NCBI GenBank assembly: GCA_041164825.1
Contig: JBEAOO010000171.1
Location: forward strand, 1-11,908
Reading direction: 5' to 3'
DNA length: 11,908 nt
Source of the DNA: JBEAOO01 sp041164825
Lineage (GTDB): Bacteria > Pseudomonadota > Gammaproteobacteria > Burkholderiales > Burkholderiaceae_C
Position numbers and translations under genes: made by a program. The stretch's first letter is position 1. Every line of letters starts with the position of its first letter. Shown here piece after piece: positions 1-6,461 of the stretch. The notes beneath the pieces were generated by a model. It searched no databases. It worked only from the letters and a program-made list of their open reading frames with translations, and had not been told where the DNA came from.

Positions 1-1120
1 CGATGTCGGGGAACCAGAGGCGATCTTCCTCGGTCGGTGCCTCGCAGATTCGCTTCAGATCGGTGTACATCGCGAAGCCGAGCGCATACGGGTTGATGCC
101 GCTGTAGCCCCGGTCGCCCACACGCGGCTGGTACACCACGTTGGTGTGTGACTTGAGCCACTCGATCATCATGCCGTCGGTCAGGTAGCCGTCGTCGTAC
201 ATGGTGTTGAGCAGCTTGTGGTGCCAGAAGGTGGCCCAGCCTTCGTTCATCACCTGCGTTTGGCGCTGCGGGTAAAAGTATTGCGCCACCTTGCGCACGA
301 TGCGCACGATCTCGCGCTGCCAGGGCTCCAGCAGCGGGGCGTTTTTCTCGATGAAATACAGCAGGTTTTCTTGTGGCTCGTCGGGGAAGCGGCGGTGGCC
401 CGCGCCATCGCTGCCGTCGTCGGCGCGCACCTTGGTGGGCAGGGTACGCCACAGGTCATTCACCTGCGCTTGGGCGTACTGCTCGCGGTCTTTGCGGTCG
501 GCCAGCTCTTGCGCGAGCGTGAGCTTGTTGGGGCGGCGGTAGCGGTCCACGCCGTGGTTCATCAGCGCGTGGCAGCTGTCGAGCAGGCGCTCCACGGCGT
601 CGAGGCCGTGGCGCTCTTCGCAGTCGGTGACGTAGTTCTTGGCGTAGACCAGGTAGTCGATGATGGACGACGCGTCGGTCCACATGCGAAACAGGTAGTT
701 GCCCTTGAAGAAGCTGTTGTGCCCGTAGGCCGCGTGGGCGATGACGAGCGCTTGCATCGCCATCGTGTTTTCCTCCATCAGGTAGCTGATGCAGGGGTTG
801 GCGTTGATGACGATCTCATAGGCCAAGCCCATGGTGCCGCGCTTGTAGTTCTTCTCGGTGTGGATGAACTCTTTGCCGTAGCTCCAGTGCCGGTAGTTCA
901 CCGGCATGCCCACGCTGGCGTAGGCGTCCATCATCTGCTCGGCGGTGATGATCTCCAACTGGTTGGGGTAGGTGTCGAGGCCAAAGCGATCCGCCGTCTG
1001 GCGGATGACCTTGTGGTACTCCTCGATCAGCTCGAAGGTCCAGTCGCTCGGGCCCGGCAGCGGGTGCGCGGGGCGCGGGCCGGGCGGCAGGGGCTGGCGC
1101 AGTGCGGCGGGCGTCATCAT
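1..1120 (-). CDS. ycgB: SpoVR family protein (YcgB-like), C-terminus cut by window edge
   Basis: 373 residues are visible; the stop lies beyond the left edge, and family members are about 500 residues (E. coli YcgB about 510). The sequence is clearly SpoVR: GHNSFFKGNYLFRMWTDA at residues 133-150, CEERHGLDAVERLLDSCHAL about 167-186, EPQENLLYFIEKNAPLLEPW about 248-267, NEGWATFWHH 292-301 and GINPYALGFAM 341-351. I see no signal peptide or membrane segment, so it is probably cytoplasmic. The ATG at 1120 overlaps the yeaH stop (ATGA), and AAGGAG at 1129-1134 (minus strand) lies seven bases upstream. A second in-frame ATG at 1117 would also serve. The overlap implies translational coupling to yeaH. 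SpoVR is named for a Bacillus role in spore cortex formation; its biochemical function is unknown, and in non-sporulating Proteobacteria it travels with PrkA and DUF444 proteins and is linked to stationary phase and stress. Identity is very secure, mechanism unknown. Confidence 0.96.
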   Translation of the reverse strand, partial: MMTPAALRQPLPPGPRPAHPLPGPSDWTFELIEEYHKVIRQTADRFGLDTYPNQLEIITAEQMMDAYASVGMPVNYRHWSYGKEFIHTEKNYKRGTMGLAYEIVINANPCISYLMEENTMAMQALVIAHAAYGHNSFFKGNYLFRMWTDASSIIDYLVYAKNYVTDCEERHGLDAVERLLDSCHALMNHGVDRYRRPNKLTLAQELADRKDREQYAQAQVNDLWRTLPTKVRADDGSDGAGHRRFPDEPQENLLYFIEKNAPLLEPWQREIVRIVRKVAQYFYPQRQTQVMNEGWATFWHHKLLNTMYDDGYLTDGMMIEWLKSHTNVVYQPRVGDRGYSGINPYALGFAMYTDLKRICEAPTEEDRLWFPDI

Positions 1121-2391
1121 GCGGCGGCTCCTTCCTTCTTGAACAGGTCACGGAACACCGGGTAGATCTGCGACGCCTCGGTCACCTTGCGCATCGCAAA
1201 CGCCTTGTTGACGGTGAGCTGGGTGTATTCGTCCCAGAGGTTTTGCTCTTCTTCGGCCACCTGCACATAGGCAAAGTAGCGGCACAGCGGCAGCAGCTTG
1301 TCGTTGAGCAGCTCGCGGCAGCGGCCACTGTCGTGGTGCCAGTTGTCGCCGTCGCTGGCCTGGGCGCCGTAGATGTTCCAGTCGGCCGGGCTGTAGCGGG
1401 CACGGATGATTTCTTCCATCAGCACCAGCGCGCTGCTGACCACGGTGCCGCCGGTCTCGGTGGCGTGGAAGAAGTTTTGTTCGTCCACCTCTTGCGCCTG
1501 CGTGTGGTGGCGGATGAAAACAATGTCGATCTTCTCGTAGTGCCGCGTCAAAAACAGGTACAGCAAGATGAAAAAGCGCTTGCTCAGCTCCTTGCGCGAT
1601 TCATCCATCGAGCCCGACACGTCCATCAGGCAGAACATCACCGCCTTGCTGGTGGGCACGGGCGTTTTCACGCGGCTGCGGTAACGCAGGTCGATCGGGT
1701 CGAGGTAGGGGATGCGGCCGAGGCGCTTTTGCAGGGCCTCGATCTCGAGCTTGAGCGCGGCGATCTCGTGCAGGGGCGGCACGGCCAGCGCCAGCAGCTC
1801 GGCCATGCGTTCTTCGGCCTCGTGCAGTTCGCGCCGCGAGGCGTTGCCCAGCGCGATGCGCCGGCCCAAAGCACCGCGCATGCTGCGCACCACGTGCAGG
1901 TTGTTGGGCGTGCCGTCGCTCGAATAGCCGGCGCGGTGGGTTTTGAACTCGGGCGTTTCGGCCAGCGTGGTGCGGGCCAGGTTGGGCAGGGCCAGGTCGT
2001 CAAAAAAGACCTGCATGAACTCCTCTTTGCTCAGGTGGAAGACGAAGTCGTCGTCACCCTCGCCGCTGTCGCTGGCCTGCCCTTGGCCCTTCCCACCGGC
2101 ACCGCCGCCCTCGGGCCGCTTGATGCGGTCACCCTGCACGTACTCTTGGTTGCCCGGGTGCACCATCTCGCGGTGCCCGCCGTTGGCGTGACCAAACACG
2201 GGCTCCGAGATGTCGCGCTTGGGGATGTGGATGTCCTCGCCCTGCGCCATGTCGCGAATGCCCCGGCCGTCCACCGCGCGGCGCACCGCATCGCGGATCT
2301 GGTCCTTGTGGCGACGCAAAAAGCGCTCGCGGTTGCCGATCGACTTGTTCTTGCCGGCCAGCCGTCTGTCGATGATGCTTTGCAATGCCAT
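1117..2391 (-). CDS. yeaH: YeaH/YhbH family (DUF444, UPF0229) protein with VWA-like domain
   Basis: 424 residues, matching E. coli YeaH (about 427). The N-terminus (MALQSIIDRRLAGKNKSIGN, then RERFLRRHKDQIRDAVRR) is the family signature. A low-complexity Gly/Lys-rich stretch lies around residues 92-113. The C-terminal half resembles a von Willebrand factor A fold: a beta-strand ending in the metal-site motif DVSGS (Asp257, Ser259, Ser261), a Thr-containing loop TETGGT at 311-316, and a later acidic loop SDGDNW at 346-351. These could form a MIDAS-type metal-binding site. No membrane segment or signal peptide is visible, so it should be cytosolic. In E. coli it is co-expressed with the kinase YeaG and contributes to nitrogen-starvation survival; biochemical function is unresolved. 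It lies 114 bases downstream of prkA and overlaps spoVR by four bases. Its own ribosome site is weak (GAGG close to the ATG at 2391), suggesting reliance on upstream translation or the structured gap. Confidence 0.95.
   Translation of the reverse strand: MALQSIIDRRLAGKNKSIGNRERFLRRHKDQIRDAVRRAVDGRGIRDMAQGEDIHIPKRDISEPVFGHANGGHREMVHPGNQEYVQGDRIKRPEGGGAGGKGQGQASDSGEGDDDFVFHLSKEEFMQVFFDDLALPNLARTTLAETPEFKTHRAGYSSDGTPNNLHVVRSMRGALGRRIALGNASRRELHEAEERMAELLALAVPPLHEIAALKLEIEALQKRLGRIPYLDPIDLRYRSRVKTPVPTSKAVMFCLMDVSGSMDESRKELSKRFFILLYLFLTRHYEKIDIVFIRHHTQAQEVDEQNFFHATETGGTVVSSALVLMEEIIRARYSPADWNIYGAQASDGDNWHHDSGRCRELLNDKLLPLCRYFAYVQVAEEEQNLWDEYTQLTVNKAFAMRKVTEASQIYPVFRDLFKKEGAAA
1129..1134 (-). promoter_or_regulatory. 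Ribosome binding site of spoVR inside yeaH
   Basis: AAGGAG on the minus strand sits within the last codons of yeaH, seven bases before the ATG at 1120. It supports initiation at the ATGA overlap rather than at a downstream codon. Confidence 0.7.
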
Positions 2392-2404
2392 AGGGCCTCA
2401 GTCA

Positions 2405-2503
2405 GCCAGTCAAACCAAGCAGACGCCGCGGAACCGGCTGTGCCGGGCCGCTGGCGGCGCCCCCTGGAGGGGGAGCGCCGCAGGCGCTTCGGGTGGGGAG
2501 CCT
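2405..2503. repeat. GC-rich structured intergenic repeat (REP-like) between prkA and yeaH
   Basis: The gap between prkA and yeaH consists almost entirely of short inverted repeats. On the plus strand these are CCGGC-TGT-GCCGG at 2434-2446; a long hairpin at 2455-2480 (CGGCGCCCCC, loop TGGA, GGGGG, a two-base AG bulge, CGCCG); and GCGCC-GCA-GGCGC at 2475-2487, which would compete with it. The flanks (AAACCAAGCAGACGCCGCGG on one side, GCGCTTCGGGTGGGG on the other) resemble a dispersed intergenic repeat that I recall from Comamonadaceae genomes. That is recollection, not a search. In the transcript it could stabilise the prkA 3' end or partly attenuate yeaH-spoVR. There is no U-tract following the hairpins in the minus-strand direction, so a classical terminator is unlikely. 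Boundaries are approximate. Confidence 0.6.
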
Positions 2504-2505
2504 AT

Positions 2506-4428
2506 TCAGCTGCTTTTTCTAACGCGCAGGTACCACTCGCACAGCAAGCGGACTTGCTTGGGCGTGTAGCCCTTGGCCACCATGCGGGTCACGAAGTCCT
2601 CGTGCTTCTTGGCCTCGTCGGCGCTGGCCTTGGCGTTGAAGCTGATGACGGGCAGCAGCTCCTCGGTGTTGGAGAACATCTTCTTCTCGATCACCGTGCG
2701 CAGCTTTTCGTAGCTGGTCCAGACCGGGTTGTTGCCCTGGTTGTTGGCCCGGGCGCGCAGCACGAAGTTGACGATCTCGTTGCGGAAATCCTTGGGGTTG
2801 CTGATGCCTGCAGGCTTCTCGATCTTTTCGAGTTCGCCGTTGAGCGAGCTGCGGTCGAACACCTCGCCGGTGTCGGTGTCTCGGTACTCGTGGTCCTGGA
2901 TCCAGTAGTCGGCGTAGGTGACGTAGCGGTCGAAGATGTTTTGGCCGTACTCGGAGTAGCTCTCCAGGTAGGCGGTCTGAATCTCCTTGCCGATGAACTC
3001 GGCATAACGCGTGGCCAGGTGCTCCTTGATGAAGCCCAGGTACTTCTGCTCCAGCTCGGCCGGGAACTGCTCGCGCTCGATTTGTTGTTCGAGCACGTAC
3101 ATCAGGTGCACCGGGTTGGCGGCCACTTCGGTGCTGTCGAAGTTGAACACCTTGCTGATGATCTTGAAGGCGAAGCGCGTGCTGATGCCGCTCATGCCTT
3201 CATCCACCCCCGCGTAGTCGCGGTACTCCTGGTAGCTCTTGGCGCGCGGGTCGGTGTCCTTCAGGTTCTCACCGTCGTAGACCAGCATCTTGCTGAAGAG
3301 GGATGAGTTTTCCGGCTCCTTCAAGCGCGTCAGGATGGCGAACTGGCTCATCATCTTCAGCGTGCCGGGCGCGCAAGTGGCTTGCGCCAGCGAGGAGCCG
3401 CGCAGCAGCTTCTCGTAAATCTTCACCTCGTCGTTCACGCGCAGGCAGTAGGGCACTTTGACGATGTAGATGCGGTCGAGGAAGGCCTCGTTGTTTTTGT
3501 TGTTGCGGAAGGTCTTCCACTCGCTCTCGTTGCTGTGGGCCAGCACCACGCCGTCAAACGGAATGGCGCCAAACCCTTCGGTGCCTTTGTAGTTGCCTTC
3601 TTGCGTGGCGGTCAGCAAGGGGTGCAGCACCTTGATCGGCGCCTTGAACATTTCCACAAATTCGAGCAAGCCCTGGTTGGCCAGGCACAGGCCGCCCGAG
3701 TAGCTGTAGGCATCGGGGTCGTCTTGTGAAAACGTTTCGAGCTTGCGGATGTCGACCTTGCCGACCAGGCTGGAGATGTCTTGGTTGTTCTCGTCGCCCG
3801 GCTCGGTCTTGGCGATGCCCATTTGCTTGAGCACCGAGGGGTAGCGTTTGACGACCTTGAATTTGCGGATGTCGCCGCCGTATTCTTCCAGCCGCTTCAC
3901 GGCCCAGGGTGAGAGCACACGCTGCAGGTAGCGGCGCGGGATGCCGTATTCCTTTTCCAGCACGGGGCCGTCTTCCAGGGCATCAAACAAACCCAGCGGC
4001 GACTCATTCACCGGCGAGCCCTTGATGGCGTAGAACGGCACCTCTTGCATCAGCGCCTTGAGGCGCTCGGCGATGGAGGATTTGCCGCCGCCCACGGGGC
4101 CCAGCAGATAGAGGATTTGTTTCTTTTCTTCCAGCCCTTGCGAGGCATGGCGGAAGTAGCTCACCACCTGCTCAATCGCGTCTTCCATGCCGTAGAACTC
4201 GGCGAAGGCGGGGTAGACCTTGATCACCTTGTTGGCAAAGAGGCGCGACATGCGCGGGTCGTTGCGGGTGTCGATGGTCTGCGGCTCACCGATGGCGCGC
4301 AGCATGCGCTCGGCGGCGGTGGCATAGGCGACCGGGTCGCGCTTGCACTCGGCCAGGTAGTCTTCCAGCGAAATTTCTTCTTCGCGGGTGCGCTCGTAGC
4401 GAGCGGCGAAATGACCCATCACGTCCAT
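2506..4428 (-). CDS. prkA: PrkA-type serine protein kinase (YeaG)
   Basis: 640 residues, the usual family length (E. coli YeaG about 644). The N-terminal part is an AAA-like ATPase domain with the Walker A motif GPVGGGKS at residues 110-117, preceded by ILYLL. The sequences EKEYGIPRRYLQ, GDIRKFKVVKRYPSVLKQMG, LCLANQGLLEFVEMFKAP and LAHSNESEWKTF are highly characteristic of PrkA. The C-terminal third (from about 430) is the PrkA C-terminal domain assigned kinase function. The protein is soluble, with no signal peptide. PrkA/YeaG phosphorylates proteins on serine and in enterobacteria supports survival of nitrogen starvation and stationary phase; a Lon-like protease activity has been argued for Bacillus PrkA. 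The start is well fixed: AAGGAGAT at 4433-4440 precedes ATG 4428 with normal spacing. It is the first gene of the yeaG-yeaH-ycgB unit and lies behind a sigma-54-type promoter and a long structured leader. Confidence 0.97.
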   Translation of the reverse strand: MDVMGHFAARYERTREEEISLEDYLAECKRDPVAYATAAERMLRAIGEPQTIDTRNDPRMSRLFANKVIKVYPAFAEFYGMEDAIEQVVSYFRHASQGLEEKKQILYLLGPVGGGKSSIAERLKALMQEVPFYAIKGSPVNESPLGLFDALEDGPVLEKEYGIPRRYLQRVLSPWAVKRLEEYGGDIRKFKVVKRYPSVLKQMGIAKTEPGDENNQDISSLVGKVDIRKLETFSQDDPDAYSYSGGLCLANQGLLEFVEMFKAPIKVLHPLLTATQEGNYKGTEGFGAIPFDGVVLAHSNESEWKTFRNNKNNEAFLDRIYIVKVPYCLRVNDEVKIYEKLLRGSSLAQATCAPGTLKMMSQFAILTRLKEPENSSLFSKMLVYDGENLKDTDPRAKSYQEYRDYAGVDEGMSGISTRFAFKIISKVFNFDSTEVAANPVHLMYVLEQQIEREQFPAELEQKYLGFIKEHLATRYAEFIGKEIQTAYLESYSEYGQNIFDRYVTYADYWIQDHEYRDTDTGEVFDRSSLNGELEKIEKPAGISNPKDFRNEIVNFVLRARANNQGNNPVWTSYEKLRTVIEKKMFSNTEELLPVISFNAKASADEAKKHEDFVTRMVAKGYTPKQVRLLCEWYLRVRKSS

Positions 4429-4432
4429 GCTG

Positions 4433-4440
4433 ATCTCCTT
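4433..4440 (-). promoter_or_regulatory. Ribosome binding site of prkA
   Basis: AAGGAGAT on the minus strand, five bases before ATG 4428. It is a near-consensus Shine-Dalgarno sequence and fixes the prkA start. Confidence 0.85.
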
Positions 4441-4450
4441 GAACAGGACA

Positions 4451-4476
4451 CAGCACCAGAGGGATGTCAGGTGCTG
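4451..4476 (-). other. Stem-loop in the prkA leader, next to the ribosome site
   Basis: CAGCACC and GGTGCTG form a perfect 7-bp inverted repeat around a 12-base loop, ending 10 bases upstream of the prkA Shine-Dalgarno sequence. It could affect ribosome access or message stability. The half-sites also resemble NtrC half-sites (GCACC/GGTGC), but the spacer is 12 rather than about 5 bases, so a hairpin is the better reading. Confidence 0.45.
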
Positions 4477-4485
4477 CGTGGGGGA

Positions 4486-4520
4486 AGTTCTGATGACGTC
4501 CTGGGGGCGCCATCAGAGCT
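4486..4520 (-). other. Second stem-loop in the prkA leader
   Basis: On the minus strand, AGCTCTGATG can pair with CATCAGAACT: seven contiguous pairs, one C-A mismatch and two further pairs, around a 15-base loop. It lies inside the predicted sigma-54 transcript upstream of the first stem-loop. No U-tract follows, so it does not look like a terminator. Confidence 0.4.
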
Positions 4521-4642
4521 TTCCGTGTCGCAATCAGCGGTGTGCGGTCAGTGCTACTTTCGTCTGCTTCCGTGTTTCAGTTTGGCCGAAAACGTGGGTT
4601 TTTGTTCCCTTGTTCTGGGTTGAATTTCAGATGAACGTATTC

Positions 4643-4659
4643 AGCAAAGAACGTGCCGG
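4643..4659 (-). promoter_or_regulatory. Sigma-54 (RpoN) promoter upstream of prkA
   Basis: The minus strand reads CCGGCACGTTCTTTGCT. Against the sigma-54 consensus YTGGCACG-N4-TTGCW only one position differs (C instead of T before the invariant GG). The invariant GG (4657-4656) and GC (4645-4644) are separated by exactly ten bases, as required. Transcription would start near 4632, giving a leader of about 204 bases before prkA. Enterobacterial yeaGH is known to belong to the NtrC/sigma-54 nitrogen-starvation response, which makes the match more credible. The activator is not identified here. Confidence 0.75.
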
Positions 4660-4818
4660 TGTCAGTTTGCGTTGACCTCGGAAGGCCTGCGCGCAGCAGG
4701 GTCATGGGGTGCCGCGGGCGGGGCATCCCCCCGTCGCGCGAGCACACGGCGGTGTCTTCGCGTCGACGGTGCTGCTGCGCAGTGTGCGCCGCCATGAGCG
4801 TCAGCGGAGCATGGCCAA

Positions 4819-4838
4819 GGCCATCGTTGGCCATCGTT
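4819..4838. repeat. Tandem 10-base direct repeat
   Basis: GGCCATCGTT occurs twice back to back (4819-4828 and 4829-4838), about 160-180 bases upstream of the sigma-54 promoter. It may be chance, a small duplication, or a direct-repeat activator site. Confidence 0.5.
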
Positions 4839-4912
4839 TGCGTTCGCACCGCTTGGGGTGGGTTTGTCCGGATTGGGGCCTCGGGGCGATCGGGCTCTAA
4901 TTCGGCTCGTTA

Positions 4913-4926
4913 TGGAACCGGTTCCA
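4913..4926. promoter_or_regulatory. LacI-family operator upstream of the sugar cluster
   Basis: TGGAACCGGTTCCA is a perfect 14-bp palindrome with a central CG, the typical architecture of LacI-family repressor operators. A degenerate second half-site, GGGAACCG, follows at 4933-4940. The site lies 99 bases before the beta-glucosidase ATG, in the expected promoter or early-leader position. No LacI-family gene is in the window, so the regulator must be encoded elsewhere, perhaps beyond the right edge. I could not pick a convincing -35/-10 pair around it. Confidence 0.65.
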
Positions 4927-5012
4927 CTTTATGGGAACCGACGCTGGACCCGCCGCCCGCACCGAGCGCTGGCCCTGCCTTTGTTTGCACCTTGGTGTCA
5001 CCCCGCGTGACC

Positions 5013-5016
5013 GGAG
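5013..5016 (+). promoter_or_regulatory. Ribosome binding site that sets the beta-glucosidase start
   Basis: GGAG lies nine bases before ATG 5026. The in-frame TTG codons at 5017 and 5020 are directly next to or too close to it, so the ATG is the better start. Confidence 0.6.
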
Positions 5017-5025
5017 TTGTTGTCG

Positions 5026-6429
5026 ATGTCTGCCTTGCCTGCCGCCCCCGCTTCTCCCTTGATCCTGCGCACCGACGGTGGTGTGGTGAGCTTGGCCCAG
5101 CCGGCTGCGTCGCCGCTGTCGCGCCCCGATTTTTTGTTTGGCGTGGCCACAGCGGCCTACCAGATTGAAGGCGCGGTGAATGAAGACGGGCGCCTGCCGA
5201 GCATCTGGGACACCTTCAGCGCCAAGCCCGGCAAAACCCTGGGCGGCGACACCGGTGAGGTCGCCTGCGACCACTACCACCGCTGGTCGGACGACGTCGA
5301 TCTGATCGCCGACCTGGGCGTGGGCGCTTACCGCCTGTCGCTCTCGTGGCCGCGGGTGATGGACGAGGCCGGCCGCCCGAATCAGAAGGGCTTGGACTTC
5401 TACAAGCGCCTGCTCGACCGCCTGGAAGCCAAGGGCCTGCAGCGGTTTGTGACGCTCTACCACTGGGACCTGCCACAGCACCTGGAAGACCGCGGTGGCT
5501 GGCTCAACCGCGACACCGCCTACCGCTTTGCCGATTACGCCGAGCTGATGGCGCGCGAGCTGAAGGGCCGCGTCAGCACCTGGGCCACGCTCAACGAGCC
5601 CTGGTGCTCGGCCTTCTTGGGTTATGGCAACGGCCACCATGCGCCCGGCCTCAGCAACATCCGCTACGCCACCCAAGCCATGCACCACCTGCTGCTGGGC
5701 CACGGCTTGGCCGTGCAGGCGCTGGCCGCCAACGACCCCGGCGCGGGCCGCGGCATCGTGGCCAATGTGGGCAAGTTCAGCACCGACACCGACCACGTCG
5801 CTGACATCGAGATGGCGCGCTTGGGCGAGGTGATGCACAACAACTGGGTGCTCGACCCGCTGCTCAAGGGCGAGTACCCGAGCGATCTGTTCAAGCTGTG
5901 GAAGGGCGCCGAGCCGCTGGTGCTGCCAGGCGACATGGCCATCATTTCGCAGCCGCTCGATTTCTTGGGCATCAATTACTACTTCCGCAGCAATGTGCGT
6001 GATGACGGGCAGGGCAACCTGGCTGACGCACCGTTGCAGGGCGTGGAACGCACACAAATGGGCTGGGAGGTCTACCCCGAAGGCCTGCGCGATTTGTTGA
6101 TCGGCTTTGACCGCACCTACCCCAACTTGCCCCCGATCTACATCACCGAAAACGGCATGTCCAACGCCGATGAGGTGGTGAATGGCGAGGTGAACGACAC
6201 CCAGCGCAGCGCCTACCTGCAGCGCCACTTTGCGGCCGTGGGCGCGGCCATTGAGGCGGGCGTGGACGTGCGCGGCTTCTTTGTCTGGTCGCTGATGGAC
6301 AACTTTGAATGGGCTTTTGGCTACGAGCGCCGCTTCGGCCTGGTGCATGTGGACTACGCCACTCAAGTGCGCACGCTGAAGAACAGTGCGCGGCAGCTGC
6401 AGGCGTTTTTAAGGGCGCGCGGCAGCTGA
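5026..6429 (+). CDS. bglA: GH1 beta-glucosidase (broad beta-glycosidase family)
   Basis: 467 residues, a normal size for a single-domain GH1 enzyme (about 450) plus roughly 34 extra Ala/Pro-rich N-terminal residues before the conserved DFLFGVATAAYQIEGA block (35-50). The acid/base motif TLNEP (Glu191) and the nucleophile motif ITENG (Glu375) are both present, as are YHWDLPQ at 145-151 and WSLMDNFEWAFGYERRFGLV at 421-440, which form the sugar-binding subsites. The enzyme should hydrolyse terminal beta-linked glucose or related sugars from short oligosaccharides with retention of configuration. No signal peptide is evident, so it acts in the cytoplasm on imported substrate. It heads the ABC-importer cluster, 183 bases before the binding-protein frame, behind a LacI-type operator. 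GH1 members also include beta-galactosidases, beta-fucosidases and beta-mannosidases; with a beta-mannosidase in the same cluster, activity on mixed gluco/manno-oligosaccharides is plausible but inferred. Confidence 0.93.
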   Translation: MSALPAAPASPLILRTDGGVVSLAQPAASPLSRPDFLFGVATAAYQIEGAVNEDGRLPSIWDTFSAKPGKTLGGDTGEVACDHYHRWSDDVDLIADLGVGAYRLSLSWPRVMDEAGRPNQKGLDFYKRLLDRLEAKGLQRFVTLYHWDLPQHLEDRGGWLNRDTAYRFADYAELMARELKGRVSTWATLNEPWCSAFLGYGNGHHAPGLSNIRYATQAMHHLLLGHGLAVQALAANDPGAGRGIVANVGKFSTDTDHVADIEMARLGEVMHNNWVLDPLLKGEYPSDLFKLWKGAEPLVLPGDMAIISQPLDFLGINYYFRSNVRDDGQGNLADAPLQGVERTQMGWEVYPEGLRDLLIGFDRTYPNLPPIYITENGMSNADEVVNGEVNDTQRSAYLQRHFAAVGAAIEAGVDVRGFFVWSLMDNFEWAFGYERRFGLVHVDYATQVRTLKNSARQLQAFLRARGS

Positions 6430-6461
6430 ACGCGCCGAGCGGGTATCTGCCCAACCTTGTT

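Larger units (their letters stand above)
4429..5025. other. Divergent intergenic region between prkA and the beta-glucosidase gene
   Basis: This 597-base stretch has no convincing gene. Its left part holds the prkA ribosome site, two leader stem-loops (4451-4476 and 4486-4520) and a sigma-54 promoter on the minus strand (4643-4659). The middle (about 4680-4900) holds an imperfect hairpin at 4706-4730, a tandem 10-base duplication at 4819-4838 and possible enhancer half-sites. The right part holds the LacI-type operator (4913-4926) and the beta-glucosidase ribosome site (5013-5016). Open frames crossing the region have no recognisable protein motif. Confidence 0.8.

Noticed and set aside
1102..3306. 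Very long open frame on the plus strand (over 700 codons)
   Set aside because: It lies antisense to yeaH and prkA and encodes a Val/His/Ala/Arg-rich sequence without any motif; this is a typical GC-rich shadow of well-identified genes.
4451..4476. NtrC binding site with half-sites GCACC and GGTGC
   Set aside because: The spacer is 12 bases instead of about 5, and the element lies downstream of the promoter next to the ribosome site; a leader hairpin fits better.
4706..4730. Hairpin GGGG-TGCC with GGCA-T-CCCC as a terminator
   Set aside because: There is a bulge in the stem, no T-run on either side and no gene ending nearby; in such GC-rich DNA it may be chance.
4577..4849. Minus-strand frame of 90 codons upstream of prkA
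   Set aside because: It spans the sigma-54 promoter, has no ribosome site or known motif, and is best explained as chance.
4653..5168. Plus-strand frame of about 170 codons across the divergent intergenic region
   Set aside because: It is Cys/Arg/Pro-rich without motif, runs through the operator and into the beta-glucosidase gene in another frame, and has no ribosome site.
4897..6366. Long minus-strand frame opposite the beta-glucosidase gene
   Set aside because: The plus strand encodes an unmistakable GH1 enzyme with both catalytic motifs; the antisense product has no recognisable family features.
6414..6436. Inverted repeat GGCGCG/CGCGCC around the beta-glucosidase stop codon
   Set aside because: Only six pairs with an 11-base loop overlapping coding sequence and no T-run; too weak to call a terminator.
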